A stretch of 64,000 bases of DNA, taken from NCBI RefSeq assembly GCF_001650345.1, contig NZ_LVHF01000018.1, forward strand, positions 266 through 64,265, written 5' to 3'. Made by a program: the position numbers and the translations under genes. The notes below the pieces were generated by a model, which had not been told where the DNA came from, did no database searches, and saw only the letters and a list, made by a program, of their open reading frames with translations. Positions within the stretch are counted from its first letter, which is position 1. Each line of letters begins with the position of its first letter. Of this stretch, positions 8,693 through 18,725 are shown one piece after another. Origin of the DNA: Photobacterium jeanii. GTDB taxonomy: Bacteria; Pseudomonadota; Gammaproteobacteria; Enterobacterales; Vibrionaceae.

Positions 8693-9811
8693 ATGACAAT
8701 AGGAAGCTTTTATCCACCACAACGTACTTTGATGGGGCCTGGGCCTTCGGATATTTATCCGCAAGTATTGCAAGCGCTGAGCCGACCAACGGTAGGCCAT
8801 TTAGATCCCACTTTTATTGGGATGATGGATGAGCTTAAACAGTTGCTGCAATATGCCTTTCAAACTCAAAATGCATTCACGATTGCGGTATCGGCGCCGG
8901 GAAGTGCAGGGATGGAAGCTTGCTTTGTGAATCTGGTTGAGCCGGGTGACAAGGTGATTGTGTGTCGGAATGGCGTGTTTGGCGAGCGTATGCGTGAAAA
9001 CGTGGTGCGTTGTGGCGGTGAAGCTGTGATGGTGGATAATGCTTGGGGTGAACCTGTTGATCCGCAACGAGTAGAAGAGGCACTGCAAGCGAACCCTGAT
9101 GCGAAGCTGGTGGCTTTTGTTCATGCTGAAACCTCAACGGGTGCATTAAGTGATGCTAAAGCCATTGCTGAAGTGGCACGTCGCCACGAATGTTTGACTG
9201 TTGTGGATGCGGTGACGTCACTGGGCGGTGTGCCTTTATTGGTTGATGAGTGGCAATTGGACGCCGTGTACTCGGGTAGCCAAAAGTGCTTGTCATGTGT
9301 GCCGGGACTATCCCCGCTGACTTTTTCGCCGAAGGCGATTGCGAAAATTGAAGCGCGCACTACCCCTGTTCAGAGTTGGTTCCTTGACCAAAGTTTGGTG
9401 TTGGGGTATTGGAGTGGGGAAGGCAAACGTAGCTACCACCATACAGCCCCCGTCAATAGTTTGTACGCCTTGCATGAAGCCTTAGTATTGCTGAAAAACG
9501 AAGGGTTAGAGCAAGCGTGGCAACGCCATCGTGATGCTCACCAAGCCTTAAAAGCTGGTTTAGAATCACTGGGTATTGAATTTGTGGTTGAGGAGGCTCA
9601 TCGCCTTCCTCAATTGAATGCGGTGTATATTCCACAAGGCGTTGATGATGCAGCAGTACGCGCTACCTTACTTAATCGTTATAACCTTGAAATAGGGGCA
9701 GGCTTAGGTGATTTAGCGGGTAAAGCATGGCGTATTGGTTTGATGGGCTATGCGGCGCGAAATGAGAATGTTGCGCTGTGTTTGAAGGCACTTGAAAGCA
9801 CGTTGAAGTAG
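8693..9811 (+). CDS. class V pyridoxal-phosphate aminotransferase, alanine/serine--glyoxylate type
   Basis: 372 aa, full length for the AGXT/SgaA group of fold-type I enzymes. Visible features are the N-terminal GPGPS loop (15-19), APGSAGMEA (68-76), which contacts cofactor phosphate, HAETSTG (144-150), VVDAVTSLGG with Asp172 against the pyridine nitrogen, and SGSQKCL with Lys198 as the Schiff-base lysine. The family moves amino groups between alanine, serine or ureidoglycine and glyoxylate; the substrate is not determined by what can be seen. The start is supported by TAGGAGA 8 nt upstream. It is monocistronic, bounded by the lysC leader and a terminator. Confidence 0.88.
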   Translation: MTIGSFYPPQRTLMGPGPSDIYPQVLQALSRPTVGHLDPTFIGMMDELKQLLQYAFQTQNAFTIAVSAPGSAGMEACFVNLVEPGDKVIVCRNGVFGERMRENVVRCGGEAVMVDNAWGEPVDPQRVEEALQANPDAKLVAFVHAETSTGALSDAKAIAEVARRHECLTVVDAVTSLGGVPLLVDEWQLDAVYSGSQKCLSCVPGLSPLTFSPKAIAKIEARTTPVQSWFLDQSLVLGYWSGEGKRSYHHTAPVNSLYALHEALVLLKNEGLEQAWQRHRDAHQALKAGLESLGIEFVVEEAHRLPQLNAVYIPQGVDDAAVRATLLNRYNLEIGAGLGDLAGKAWRIGLMGYAARNENVALCLKALESTLK

Positions 9812-9858
9812 CCGAGAGTACACTGAGCCTCTAACGGGCTAAGTTAACTAATAAAGAG

Positions 9859-9893
9859 AAAGGCGACCACGAGAGTAACTTGTGGTCGCCTTT
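9859..9893. terminator. bidirectional terminator after the aminotransferase gene
   Basis: The 12-bp perfect stem AAAGGCGACCAC (9859-9870) / GTGGTCGCCTTT (9882-9893) lies between two convergent genes and has T-rich sequence on the plus side. Confidence 0.88.
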
Positions 9894-9921
9894 GTTATTT
9901 TTCGGTCTTAGTCATAAGCGC

Positions 9922-11703
9922 TTACTGGTTGGCAGACGCACTGGATTGAGCGCTACTGTTAGCTTGGCTCGCTTGTTTATCGAGTGATAGCGTCGCGAGT
10001 TGTTCACTGAAATCCCCTTCAGGGAAAAGGAACATGGCCTCTTGGTAAATCTGCTGGGCATGATCATCTTCACCTAATAAGCGGTACGCCACAATAAGGT
10101 TGCTGTACAGCTGTTGGCGAGGCCAGGTTTTGGCTTTTTCGCTTGCCCAGCGAATGTATTCTTTAAGCAGTTCTGGCTTATTGGCTTTAGCGGCTAGCTC
10201 TAATTGCGGCTGGTGGACCGCCCATTCATAACGGTGCTTCCATGCCCATGGGTTATTCACCTTCATAAGGTAATCAATATTGAGCGGCAGAGTCGTCTCA
10301 AAGCGCGTCAGCATCTTGCCAGAATACAAGGTCGTGATCATATAGCTACTAATGAGTAGCGGCAGTAGTAATGCACTGACTTTGATCCCCAGAACATACT
10401 GAAGTGGCTTTTTGTGGTATTTGGCGGTCAGGTTATCGACCCAATAGATCAAGACAATAAACAGCACCCAGTGCACCAATGAGTGGTAGAACGGATACTC
10501 AAGCTGGGAGTGCAAAGTGATAGGGAAGAAAAGCGCGACCAGCGCCAGTTGGCTGCCTTCTCGTGCTTTACGAATTTTAAGCGCCACCGCTGTTGCAGCA
10601 ATTAACAGCGCCAGTAATGGCACTATGCCACCTTCCGATGCCCAGAAAGTGAGTTCGTTGTGTGGGTGATCTAAAGCTGGAATACCTGCCGGTTGGGTTG
10701 GATCGGCTTGATGCCAACGTGCGGTTTGAGTGAGGTAAGATACCTCAAAGGTGCCATAGCCGTAACCTGTCAGTGGCTTAGTGGCAAACATCTTGATGGA
10801 TTGCGGAATATGGATTGAGCGTGGGCTTTCTAGCGTTACTCGCTCTTCTTTTACTTCCCATCCTGTGGATTGGTTGATGCTATAAGAAGTCGCCAAGCCC
10901 AGCGCAATCATCAAAAACCACATCCGCCATTGCGCTTTAGCGGCGAATCGCTTGAGGTATGGAGTGAGTAACAATACCCCGACAATAGCGCCAAGCCAGC
11001 CAGTACGCGAGCTTAGTACCACCAAGATCGGAATAACTAAAACTGGAGTGAGCAGTAACAGTGCTTGTTGGAATGACCATTTGCCACGGTACATAGGTAC
11101 ACGTGCGAGTAGGTAGCCTGACAGCACGAGACCTGTCGCTAAGAAACTCGCCATGACATTCGGTTGTTGAAAAATACCGTGAGGGCGACTGGTTGTAGGA
11201 TCAAACCCGAAAGCATTGTCTGCGCTGATAAACAGGTATTGATACCAGCCAAATAAGGTTTGAGTCAGGATGCCAAGTAAGATAAACCACAAGAGCAGCT
11301 GGCGGCGACTTGGGGTAAAAGCAAACTGCTGGAGTGCGACAAAAAATAGAAACCCAGCCCATAAGCCAAAGATACGATCGCTAACCGCTGCAATATCGGC
11401 ATTGGGGTAGAAAATAGGTAATGTCAGTAGTAAACAGCAGACAAATAACACACCAGTGAGACGGGTAAAACGAATAATCCGCTGGCGGCTGATTTCGAGT
11501 AAGCCAATACCAATCGCAAAGCTAAATGGGATCCAGCTAGTGGCATTGAAAGGTAATTCAAGCCCCGAGCCGCCTTGGTTGTGCTGGAAATACAGCAAAG
11601 CATGGACGAAGAGCAAGCACATTGAGGCTAGAAAGGGTTTGACCAAAGGTTTGCTGATCCCCGGTTGGGCAAGCCGTGTCCCTTGGAGGTGTAACACTGT
11701 CAT
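9922..11703 (-). CDS. pglL: PglL-type O-oligosaccharyltransferase (Wzy/WaaL superfamily)
   Basis: 593 aa from the ATG at 11703; a TTG 16 codons earlier keeps the frame open but has no better ribosome site. The protein has about 12 hydrophobic segments, then a soluble C-terminal tail of roughly 130 residues with helical, TPR-like character. The large periplasmic loop contains DHPHNELTFWASEGG, the His-containing motif expected in Wzy_C/PglL enzymes that move lipid-linked glycan to serine of pilins and other exported proteins. No O-antigen cluster is adjacent, which argues for a PglL or stand-alone ligase over a WaaL of an LPS locus. Whether the acceptor is protein or lipid A is not decided by sequence. 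Confidence 0.78.
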   Translation of the reverse strand: MTVLHLQGTRLAQPGISKPLVKPFLASMCLLFVHALLYFQHNQGGSGLELPFNATSWIPFSFAIGIGLLEISRQRIIRFTRLTGVLFVCCLLLTLPIFYPNADIAAVSDRIFGLWAGFLFFVALQQFAFTPSRRQLLLWFILLGILTQTLFGWYQYLFISADNAFGFDPTTSRPHGIFQQPNVMASFLATGLVLSGYLLARVPMYRGKWSFQQALLLLTPVLVIPILVVLSSRTGWLGAIVGVLLLTPYLKRFAAKAQWRMWFLMIALGLATSYSINQSTGWEVKEERVTLESPRSIHIPQSIKMFATKPLTGYGYGTFEVSYLTQTARWHQADPTQPAGIPALDHPHNELTFWASEGGIVPLLALLIAATAVALKIRKAREGSQLALVALFFPITLHSQLEYPFYHSLVHWVLFIVLIYWVDNLTAKYHKKPLQYVLGIKVSALLLPLLISSYMITTLYSGKMLTRFETTLPLNIDYLMKVNNPWAWKHRYEWAVHQPQLELAAKANKPELLKEYIRWASEKAKTWPRQQLYSNLIVAYRLLGEDDHAQQIYQEAMFLFPEGDFSEQLATLSLDKQASQANSSAQSSASANQ

Positions 11704-11785
11704 CTCGGTTCCATCATTGATAATTACCCTTATTCCAGTTTGCCTTAGCAACTCGGTATTACAAAGCAGGGTATAAGTGCCAAAG

Positions 11786-11816
11786 AAAAAGCAGGTACTC
11801 GTTGAGCCCTGCTTTT
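11786..11816 (-). terminator. intrinsic terminator of uvrA
   Basis: On the minus strand the stem AAAAGCAGG / CCTGCTTTTT has a loop of about 12 nt and runs into T-rich sequence. It lies 22 nt beyond the uvrA stop and before pglL, separating the two genes. Confidence 0.82.
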
Positions 11817-11837
11817 ACTGATAATTAAGCTGATTAA

Positions 11838-14675
11838 TTAGCTTTTCCCTTGAGCAAGTAAGGGGCTTAAAAACCTCGCGGTATGCGAACCTTCCACTTG
11901 CGCGACCGCTTCGGGGGTACCTGTTGCGATAATATTACCGCCGCCGCTACCGCCCTCCGGACCTAAATCGATGATCCAGTCCGCTGTTTTGATCACGTCT
12001 AAGTTATGCTCAATCACTACAATGGTATTGCCGTGCTCGCGTAAGCGGTGCAGTACCGTAAGTAGTTGTTGAATATCATGGAAGTGCAGACCTGTGGTCG
12101 GCTCATCCAAGATATACAGGGTTTTACCAGTATCACGTTTGGAAAGCTCGCGGGCTAATTTCACTCGTTGTGCTTCACCGCCTGAAAGGGTGGTCGCAGC
12201 TTGTCCTAAGCGGATGTAGGATAGACCAACATCTATTAAGGTTTGCAGCTTTCTGGCAATAGCCGGAACGGGGTCAAAAAATTGACGAGCATCTTCGACG
12301 GTCAAGTCTAACACCTCATCGATGGTTTTGCCCTTATATTTCACTTCCAACGTTTCACGGTTGTAGCGCTTGCCTTTACACATGTCACATGGCACATAAA
12401 CGTCGGGCAAGAAGTGCATCTCTACTTTGATCACCCCGTCACCTTGACAGGCCTCACAGCGACCGCCTTTTACGTTAAAGCTGAATCGACCTGGTTTGTA
12501 GCCTCGTGCTCGCGACTCTTGGGTTCCGGCAAACAGTTCACGGATAGGAGTGAAAATCCCTGTGTAAGTAGCAGGGTTTGAGCGCGGGGTGCGACCAATT
12601 GGGCTTTGGTCGATATCGATTACTTTGTCGCAATGTTCAAGATTTTGGATTTCACGGTACGGGGCAATCTCACCGCTGGTGGCACCGTTGAGTTGGTGAT
12701 GCGCGATACGGAAAAACGTATCGTTGATCAAGGTCGATTTACCCGAACCAGATACCCCTGTGATGCAAGTGAATAAGCCTACCGGAATTTCAACGTCTAC
12801 GTTGTTGAGGTTGTTGCCCGTTGCGCCTAATAACTTAACTGTTTTTTCAGGGTTGAAAGGCACACGCGTCTCAGGCACAGCAATGGATTTTGCGCCACTG
12901 AGATATTGTCCTGTTAGTGACTCCGTGGATTGTTGGATATCAGCCATGGTACCTTCGGCAATTACTTGACCACCATGTACCCCAGCTCCCGGGCCGATAT
13001 CAATCACGTGATCGGCGGCGCGAATAGCGTCTTCGTCGTGTTCGACCACAATTACAGTGTTGCCTAAATCACGCAGGTGAGTCAGGGTTTTGAGCAGACG
13101 TTCGTTATCGCGTTGGTGCAAACCGATTGAAGGTTCATCCAACACATACATTACGCCCACTAACCCAGCACCAATTTGGCTAGCTAAGCGGATCCGTTGG
13201 GCTTCACCACCGGATAAGGTATCAGCACCACGAGAAAGGTTCAGGTAGTTTAGGCCGACATTGACCAAGAAAGATAGACGGTCACGGATCTCTTTTAAGA
13301 TCTTCTCAGCGATTTTGGCCCGTTGACCGCTGAGTGCTAATTGTTCAAAGAAGGTAAGCGCTTCTTGAATACTGAACTCACAAATTTGCGGCAAGGTGGT
13401 ATCGGTAATGAAGACATGACGGGCTTCTTGGCGCAGGCGCGATCCTTCACAGCTAGCACATGGCTTGGTTGATACAAACTTACTGAGCTCTTCACGTACC
13501 GCGTTAGATTCTGTATCGCGGTAGCGGCGCTCCATGTTATTGAGGATCCCCTCAAATGGATGACGACGTACTGTGATATCACCACGGTCATTGATGTATT
13601 TAAATTCAATGTCGGTTTTGCCAGAACCAGTCAGAATAATATTTTGGATCTTGGTTGGCAGTGAATCAAATGGCGCCTCAACATCAAAGCCATAATGGTC
13701 GGCTAAGGAGTTGAGCATTTGGAAATAGTAGAAATTACGTTTATCCCAGCCACGGATCGCCCCACCAGAGAGGCTCAACTCACCATTTTGTACTACGCGA
13801 TCAGGGTCAAAGTATTGTTGTACCCCGAGGCCATCACAGGTGCCACATGCGCCTGCAGGGTTGTTGAACGAGAACAAACGCGGCTCAAGTTCTTGCATGC
13901 TATAGCCACAGTGCGGACAAGCAAAGTTGGCGGAGAAAACAATCTCATCATGCTCGCCTTCCGTCATAGGGCTCACAGTAACGGTACCGCCTGACAGCTC
14001 GAGTGCTGTTTCAAACGATTCTGCCAAGCGCTGTTGGAGATCGTCACGCACTTTAAAACGATCGACAACCACTTCAATGGTGTGTTTTTTGTGAAGCTCT
14101 AGTGTTGGAGGATCGGAAAGATCGCACACTTCGCCATCGATACGTGCACGGATATACCCTTGAGCTGCGAGGTTGGCCAAGGTTTTAACATGTTCCCCTT
14201 TGCGATCCTTGACGATCGGTGCCAGTAACATCATTTTGCTGCCTTCAGGCAGTGTCAGCACTTGGTCGACCATTTGGCTGACGGTTTGCGCCGCCAAAGT
14301 GACATCATGGGTTGGACAGCGTGGTTCACCGGCTCGAGCATAGAGCAAACGCAGGTAATCGTAGATTTCGGTGATGGTACCCACAGTGGAACGCGGGTTA
14401 TGCGAGGTCGACTTTTGTTCGATGGAAATCGCTGGCGATAAGCCCTCAATATGATCGACATCGGGCTTTTCCATCAGCGACAGGAATTGGCGTGCATATG
14501 CTGATAGCGACTCAACATAACGGCGCTGACCCTCGGCATATAGGGTATCGAACGCAAGGGAAGACTTGCCGGAACCTGATAAGCCGGTGATAACAATCAG
14601 CTTATCGCGTGGAATAGTAAGATTGATATTCTTTAGGTTGTGCGTACGTGCACCCCTGACTTCGATTTGATCCAT
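11838..14675 (-). CDS. uvrA: excinuclease ABC subunit A (UvrA)
   Basis: 945 aa dimeric ATPase that scans DNA for bulky lesions and loads UvrB. It starts [16 protein letters not shown] as in E. coli. Two ABC modules are visible: Walker [10 protein letters not shown] and GVSGSGKST, signatures [11 protein letters not shown] and [11 protein letters not shown], and zinc modules CPHCGYS...CGTCDG and CEACQGDG...CDMCKGK. The open frame continues 49 codons upstream to 14822, but that would run through the SOS box and adds non-homologous sequence, so the ATG at 14675 is used. Divergent from ssb, with a shared LexA site about 70 nt upstream of the start. Confidence 0.96.
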   Translation of the reverse strand: MDQIEVRGARTHNLKNINLTIPRDKLIVITGLSGSGKSSLAFDTLYAEGQRRYVESLSAYARQFLSLMEKPDVDHIEGLSPAISIEQKSTSHNPRSTVGTITEIYDYLRLLYARAGEPRCPTHDVTLAAQTVSQMVDQVLTLPEGSKMMLLAPIVKDRKGEHVKTLANLAAQGYIRARIDGEVCDLSDPPTLELHKKHTIEVVVDRFKVRDDLQQRLAESFETALELSGGTVTVSPMTEGEHDEIVFSANFACPHCGYSMQELEPRLFSFNNPAGACGTCDGLGVQQYFDPDRVVQNGELSLSGGAIRGWDKRNFYYFQMLNSLADHYGFDVEAPFDSLPTKIQNIILTGSGKTDIEFKYINDRGDITVRRHPFEGILNNMERRYRDTESNAVREELSKFVSTKPCASCEGSRLRQEARHVFITDTTLPQICEFSIQEALTFFEQLALSGQRAKIAEKILKEIRDRLSFLVNVGLNYLNLSRGADTLSGGEAQRIRLASQIGAGLVGVMYVLDEPSIGLHQRDNERLLKTLTHLRDLGNTVIVVEHDEDAIRAADHVIDIGPGAGVHGGQVIAEGTMADIQQSTESLTGQYLSGAKSIAVPETRVPFNPEKTVKLLGATGNNLNNVDVEIPVGLFTCITGVSGSGKSTLINDTFFRIAHHQLNGATSGEIAPYREIQNLEHCDKVIDIDQSPIGRTPRSNPATYTGIFTPIRELFAGTQESRARGYKPGRFSFNVKGGRCEACQGDGVIKVEMHFLPDVYVPCDMCKGKRYNRETLEVKYKGKTIDEVLDLTVEDARQFFDPVPAIARKLQTLIDVGLSYIRLGQAATTLSGGEAQRVKLARELSKRDTGKTLYILDEPTTGLHFHDIQQLLTVLHRLREHGNTIVVIEHNLDVIKTADWIIDLGPEGGSGGGNIIATGTPEAVAQVEGSHTARFLSPLLAQGKS

Positions 14676-14743
14676 ATCCGCCGTGCATCTGGTGATAAAT
14701 AAGACAATTATTATGGCATAGCCGTAAGGGGCTTGAAAGAATA

Positions 14744-14763
14744 AACTGTATAAAGATACAGTA
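14744..14763. promoter_or_regulatory. LexA (SOS) box shared by uvrA and ssb
   Basis: The core CTGT-ATAAAGAT-ACAG at 14746-14761 is a perfect match to the gammaproteobacterial pattern CTGT-N8-ACAG and is flanked by A/T. It sits in the divergent uvrA-ssb interval, as in E. coli, so DNA damage should relieve repression of uvrA and perhaps one ssb promoter. Confidence 0.93.
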
Positions 14764-14924
14764 TAGAAGCGAGCAGAGATAAAGCTCGATAAAGTATCTT
14801 TATTGTCGCGGTGAGTCGGCATAGCCGTCAGCTACCTATCCATGATAGACTTCGCGATCACATCTAAACTTATATTTGTAGCAGCGAAGATTGACGCTGC
14901 GTCTGACGAAATTTGGAGCTAACT

Positions 14925-15470
14925 ATGGCCAGTCGTGGCGTAAATAAAGTTATCCTAGTCGGTAACTTAGGTAATGACCCAGAGATCCGTTACATGCCAA
15001 GCGGCGGTGCAGTAGCAAATATTACTGTTGCTACTTCAGAGTCATGGCGTGATAAAAACACTGGTGAGCAACGTGAGAAAACGGAATGGCACCGTGTTGC
15101 GCTATTCGGTAAAGTTGCAGAAGTTGCTGGTGAATACCTACGTAAAGGCTCTCAAGTTTACATCGAAGGTCAACTTCAGACTCGTAAATGGCAAGACCAA
15201 AACGGTCAAGAGCGTTACACCACTGAAGTAGTAGTACAAGGCTTTAACGGCACAATGCAAATGCTTGGTGGTCGTCAAGGCGGTGGTCAAGGCATGCCTA
15301 TGGGCGGTCAGCAGCAACAAGGTAACTGGGGTCAACCTCAACAACCTGCTGCGCAGCAAAACAACTTTGCACCACAACAACAAGCGGCTCCTCAGCAAGC
15401 GCCGGCACAACAGCCACAGCAGCAATACAATGAGCCACCAATGGATTTCGACGACGACATTCCGTTCTAA
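14925..15470 (+). CDS. ssb: single-stranded DNA-binding protein (SSB)
   Basis: 181 aa. Residues 1-110 form the OB fold ([17 protein letters not shown], then the WHRVALFGK and YIEGQL strands), followed by a Gly/Gln/Pro-rich flexible linker (about 112-168) and the acidic tip DFDDDIPF that recruits replication and repair partners. The homotetramer coats ssDNA in replication and recombination. The chosen ATG is preceded by TTTGGAG; a TTG four codons upstream overlaps that ribosome site and is rejected. Divergent from uvrA across the SOS box, and ended by a strong terminator. Confidence 0.97.
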   Translation: MASRGVNKVILVGNLGNDPEIRYMPSGGAVANITVATSESWRDKNTGEQREKTEWHRVALFGKVAEVAGEYLRKGSQVYIEGQLQTRKWQDQNGQERYTTEVVVQGFNGTMQMLGGRQGGGQGMPMGGQQQQGNWGQPQQPAAQQNNFAPQQQAAPQQAPAQQPQQQYNEPPMDFDDDIPF

Positions 15471-15494
15471 ATCCAGCTTAAGTGCTTAGATCTC

Positions 15495-15524
15495 AAAAGC
15501 TCCGTTATATGCGGAGCTTTTTTG
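15495..15524. terminator. terminator between ssb and the LysR gene
   Basis: The stem AAAAGCTCCG / CGGAGCTTTT has a 7-nt loop, then TT. The symmetric A/T flanks let it serve both convergent genes. Confidence 0.9.
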
Positions 15525-15548
15525 TATTTGGTGTTTTATCTCATTCCA

Positions 15549-16436
15549 TCATACTGTCATTGGCGCCGCTTTTTCTTTAATGAAATCAATGAAGAGCTTG
15601 GTTTTTACATGGTTGTAATCCAGCTTCGGGTAATAGGCATAAGCGGTATTTTTGGCTTGCTTTAATTCCGGCAATACTGGCACTAATAACCCTTTGCTTA
15701 ACTCGCGCTTGATGGTGTTTTCGCCTGCTAAAATAATCCCCATCCCAGAAACGGCTGCCGCCACTAAAGCCTCAGGATTCTGGGTAGTGAAATTTCCTCT
15801 CAGTTTTAGCTGAATATCGTTTTCAAAATTATGTACTTGTTCGTGACCATATACTCCAAATAACAGACAGTTGTGGTGACTGAGTTGCTCTGGTGTTTCG
15901 ATCAGCGGCTTGTTGGCTAAATAGCTTGGCGAGGCATAAAAGCGCGGCTGGAAATCAAACAGTTTTGTGGCGATGTAGCTCGAGGAATTAAAATCGGTCA
16001 GCTCTCGGGTGATGAATACATCGAGATTGAGATCCGGCAACTGCCCTGCGGTGATGGTATGGAGCTCAACTTGGATGTTGGGATGACGATCCATAAATTC
16101 AGCCAAATAGTGCACCAATACACGGCTGCCTGTCGCGAGTGGGGCGCCTATTCTTAACACTCCGCTGACCTCGCTATAGGTCGAAGTCGTTTCGGCAAGC
16201 ATTTGATGCCAGTCATCCAATAACCGTGTACTGCGTTGATAAAACAATTCTCCTGCATCGGTCACGGTTAAACTGCGCGTTGTGCGCTTTAATAGCTGAA
16301 CTCCCAGCTGTTTTTCCAGCCAAGATAGCCGTTTTGACAGTGCCGAGCTGGATGTATTGAGCTGAGTCGCCGCTTGTGCCAGCGAGCCTTTTTCAACAAC
16401 AGTGACAAAGCTTTTGGTGCAGGTTATCCAATCCAT
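15549..16436 (-). CDS. LysR-family transcriptional regulator
   Basis: 295 aa with an N-terminal winged helix-turn-helix (residues about 3-62: FVTVVEKGSLAQAA, TSSSALSKRLSWLE, RTTRSLTVTDAG) and a C-terminal periplasmic-binding-like effector domain (about 90-290). No target or effector is evident. LysR proteins often control a divergent neighbour; here that would be csrD/mshH, 212 nt away, but csrD homologues are not usually LysR targets. The effector domain contains the [14 protein letters not shown] stretch typical of the CrgA-like subgroup. The function is unknown. Confidence 0.85.
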   Translation of the reverse strand: MDWITCTKSFVTVVEKGSLAQAATQLNTSSSALSKRLSWLEKQLGVQLLKRTTRSLTVTDAGELFYQRSTRLLDDWHQMLAETTSTYSEVSGVLRIGAPLATGSRVLVHYLAEFMDRHPNIQVELHTITAGQLPDLNLDVFITRELTDFNSSSYIATKLFDFQPRFYASPSYLANKPLIETPEQLSHHNCLLFGVYGHEQVHNFENDIQLKLRGNFTTQNPEALVAAAVSGMGIILAGENTIKRELSKGLLVPVLPELKQAKNTAYAYYPKLDYNHVKTKLFIDFIKEKAAPMTV

Positions 16437-16648
16437 AAAAATCCAGTGATGCAGTGAACGAAAATCAGTAGCGAATGTTCACTTTGTGGCGCGAACAAGT
16501 GATAATCATTACAAATAGCTAACATCTTTATCATAACAGTCAGGGTAGCTATGCCACATACTGTTTTTTGATGCTTGCCGGGTTGCGTATTGTATTCATC
16601 TATCAACCCTTTATATTTGATTCAGAACTTTATGTGAAGCAGGAAGTT

Positions 16649-18628
16649 ATGAGAAAAGTCTCAGGGATGAAGTTAACCAACCGCTTGGTTGCTTTTGTCA
16701 CGCTTATTGTGATTTGTGCCATCTTCATTGTTTTTGTTGGTGGAGCACTTAGTTTTCGTAAGTTAGGTCAGGATTACTTAACCCATTATCTGGATGGGAT
16801 TGTGGAAGTGATAGACCAAGAGCTTGCCGATCCTCAAGGTTCGCAAGGGCTATCCCGTTGGCTCCCTAAATTACTCAAAGCCAGTAATGTGATTGAGTTG
16901 GAAGTGGGGAGTGACTCAGGGGTGATCTATGCCTTTAAAGGGCTGCAAAAGCTACCTGATCCAAACATTCTTCATGAAGGCTATTATCAGCTCGAACAAA
17001 ACCCCGGCTTTTACGTCACCTTAAAATCCCTACCACCTTATACCGAATTTACCTATTCGATTGGCGCTATGTCGTCGATCAGTCTCGCGATCATGACCAT
17101 TATTCTCGGACTCGTATGGGGCGTGAACTGGCTTCGTCAACAGTTACAGGGCTCTGAGCTCTTAGAAGAACGTGGGCGAATGATATTAGCCGGAAGGGTG
17201 GAAGAGCACGCCGTCGGCGATGAAAAAGAATGGCCGGCTACAGCCAGTCTGGCTTTGGATCAAATGATCGCCGAGTTGAAAGATGCCCGCCAAGAGCGTA
17301 GCCGCTTTGATACCTTTATTCGTACCCATACCTTCCTCGATCAGTTAACAGGCGCAGCTAACCGAGTGTTGTTTGACAGTCGATTACAGTCAGCGCTTCA
17401 AGATCAAGAAACTCACGGGGCGGTGATTTTGATCCGCTTGGCGGATTGGGATGAGCTGCTGGCAGAGCAAGGGAAAGAGCAGGCCGATGAGCTGATTCAC
17501 GATGTTGGCATGATCCTATCTAACTTGATTCAACGTTATCCTGATACGGTTTTATCGCGATACTTTGACGCCGAATTTGCAATCATGCTGCCACAGCAAT
17601 CGGTGAAGGAAGTGCGTTTATTCACCAATCAGATGCTTAATGCGCTAGAGCGTTTGCTTCCACCGCCGCCGCTAGAGCCGGATAACTGGTGCCATATTGG
17701 CTTAACCACGTTTGCCAGTGGTGAACGCCGAGGTCGAATTATGGACGAAGCAGATATGGCATTGCGTAGTGCTCAGCTGCAAGCGTCAAATAATTGGTTC
17801 GCATTTAAGAAGGAACAACAAGGGGAAGATGCGCGAGGTAGTGTTCGATGGCGAACACTCTTTGATGCCGTGTTTAACGCCAACGCGATAGACCTCTATC
17901 AGCAACCTGTGATCAGTGCGCTTGATGGTGAGGTTGTCCACCGTGAATTGCTGGCTCGTATTAAGGATGAAAACGGAGTACAGATCAAAGCATCGCGCTT
18001 TATGACCGCGGTAGAACAAGTGGGTTATACCGTGCGGATGGACAAACAGGTGATCAGCAAAACATTAGCTTCATTAAAGCAGTTACCACCGGATGAAGTG
18101 CTATCAGTGAACGTTAATGTCACCTCGTTATTGGAACGTGATTTTGTGCGTTGGCTTCGTGATGAATTACTGCAAACACCGCGCATGGTATTAACCCGTT
18201 TATCGTTTGAAGTGACGGAAGGGGCATTGGTGAAACACCTAGATGCCATGCGGCCTATCGCTCGTATGATTGTCGGCTTAGGTTGTAAGCTGGTGGTCGA
18301 TCAAGCTGGGCGAACCATTGTGAGTACCCACTACATTAAAGACCTCAATGTGGACTTTATTAAGCTTCATCGTAGCCTGATACGTGAAATAAATTTACGA
18401 CAAGAAAATCAACTTTTTGTACGTTCAATGCTGGGTGCTTGCGGCGATAGTAGAGCGCAAGTGATTGCGGTCGGCGTTGAGAATGAAAAAGAGTGGAATG
18501 TATTGAAATCGTTAGGCGTTGCTGCGGGTCAAGGCCGCTATTTCGCGCCGGAAATGAGTTTGGCAAAACAACTTACTGAAGATGTAAAGCCCACAAAATT
18601 TTTATTTCGCTCTAGCCATAAAAAATAG
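16649..18628 (+). CDS. csrD: CsrD/MshH-type degenerate GGDEF-EAL protein, RNase E targeting factor
   Basis: 659 aa from the ATG at 16649, preceded by AGGAAG; upstream in-frame codons back to 16568 lack a ribosome site. An N-terminal TM segment (about 8-30), a periplasmic stretch, a second TM (about 150-170), a HAMP-like linker, then a GGDEF-like domain whose active-site signature has become RYFDAEF, and an EAL-like domain with HRELLARI in place of the catalytic EAL motif. Both active sites look lost, as in E. coli CsrD, which directs CsrB/CsrC sRNAs to RNase E. In Vibrio the same gene is called mshH because it heads the MSHA locus. An enzymatic c-di-GMP role is unlikely. Confidence 0.85.
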   Translation: MRKVSGMKLTNRLVAFVTLIVICAIFIVFVGGALSFRKLGQDYLTHYLDGIVEVIDQELADPQGSQGLSRWLPKLLKASNVIELEVGSDSGVIYAFKGLQKLPDPNILHEGYYQLEQNPGFYVTLKSLPPYTEFTYSIGAMSSISLAIMTIILGLVWGVNWLRQQLQGSELLEERGRMILAGRVEEHAVGDEKEWPATASLALDQMIAELKDARQERSRFDTFIRTHTFLDQLTGAANRVLFDSRLQSALQDQETHGAVILIRLADWDELLAEQGKEQADELIHDVGMILSNLIQRYPDTVLSRYFDAEFAIMLPQQSVKEVRLFTNQMLNALERLLPPPPLEPDNWCHIGLTTFASGERRGRIMDEADMALRSAQLQASNNWFAFKKEQQGEDARGSVRWRTLFDAVFNANAIDLYQQPVISALDGEVVHRELLARIKDENGVQIKASRFMTAVEQVGYTVRMDKQVISKTLASLKQLPPDEVLSVNVNVTSLLERDFVRWLRDELLQTPRMVLTRLSFEVTEGALVKHLDAMRPIARMIVGLGCKLVVDQAGRTIVSTHYIKDLNVDFIKLHRSLIREINLRQENQLFVRSMLGACGDSRAQVIAVGVENEKEWNVLKSLGVAAGQGRYFAPEMSLAKQLTEDVKPTKFLFRSSHKK

Positions 18629-18665
18629 TTATTTTACGTACTTATTAGTATTAATTTAATGTAAA

Positions 18666-18685
18666 ATAGTCAAAGTATTGACTAT
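18666..18685. repeat. 20-bp perfect palindrome upstream of mshI
   Basis: ATAGTCAA-AGTA-TTGACTAT, two perfect 8-bp arms around a 4-nt spacer, in the 97-nt AT-rich gap between csrD and mshI. The right arm contains TTGACT, which could also be a -35 element, though no good -10 follows at 17 nt. The symmetry and position fit an operator for a dimeric regulator. No factor is identified. Confidence 0.5.
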
Positions 18686-18725
18686 GACTATACCTTTTTC
18701 AGCATAAGTCTTTGATTTGGATGCC

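Noticed and set aside
14676..14822. 49-codon N-terminal extension of uvrA
   Set aside because: It reads through the LexA box and promoter region, and the residues do not resemble UvrA. The ATG at 14675 gives the family start MDQIEVRG.
14913..14924. TTG start four codons before the ssb ATG
   Set aside because: This codon overlaps the GGAG ribosome site that serves the ATG at 14925.
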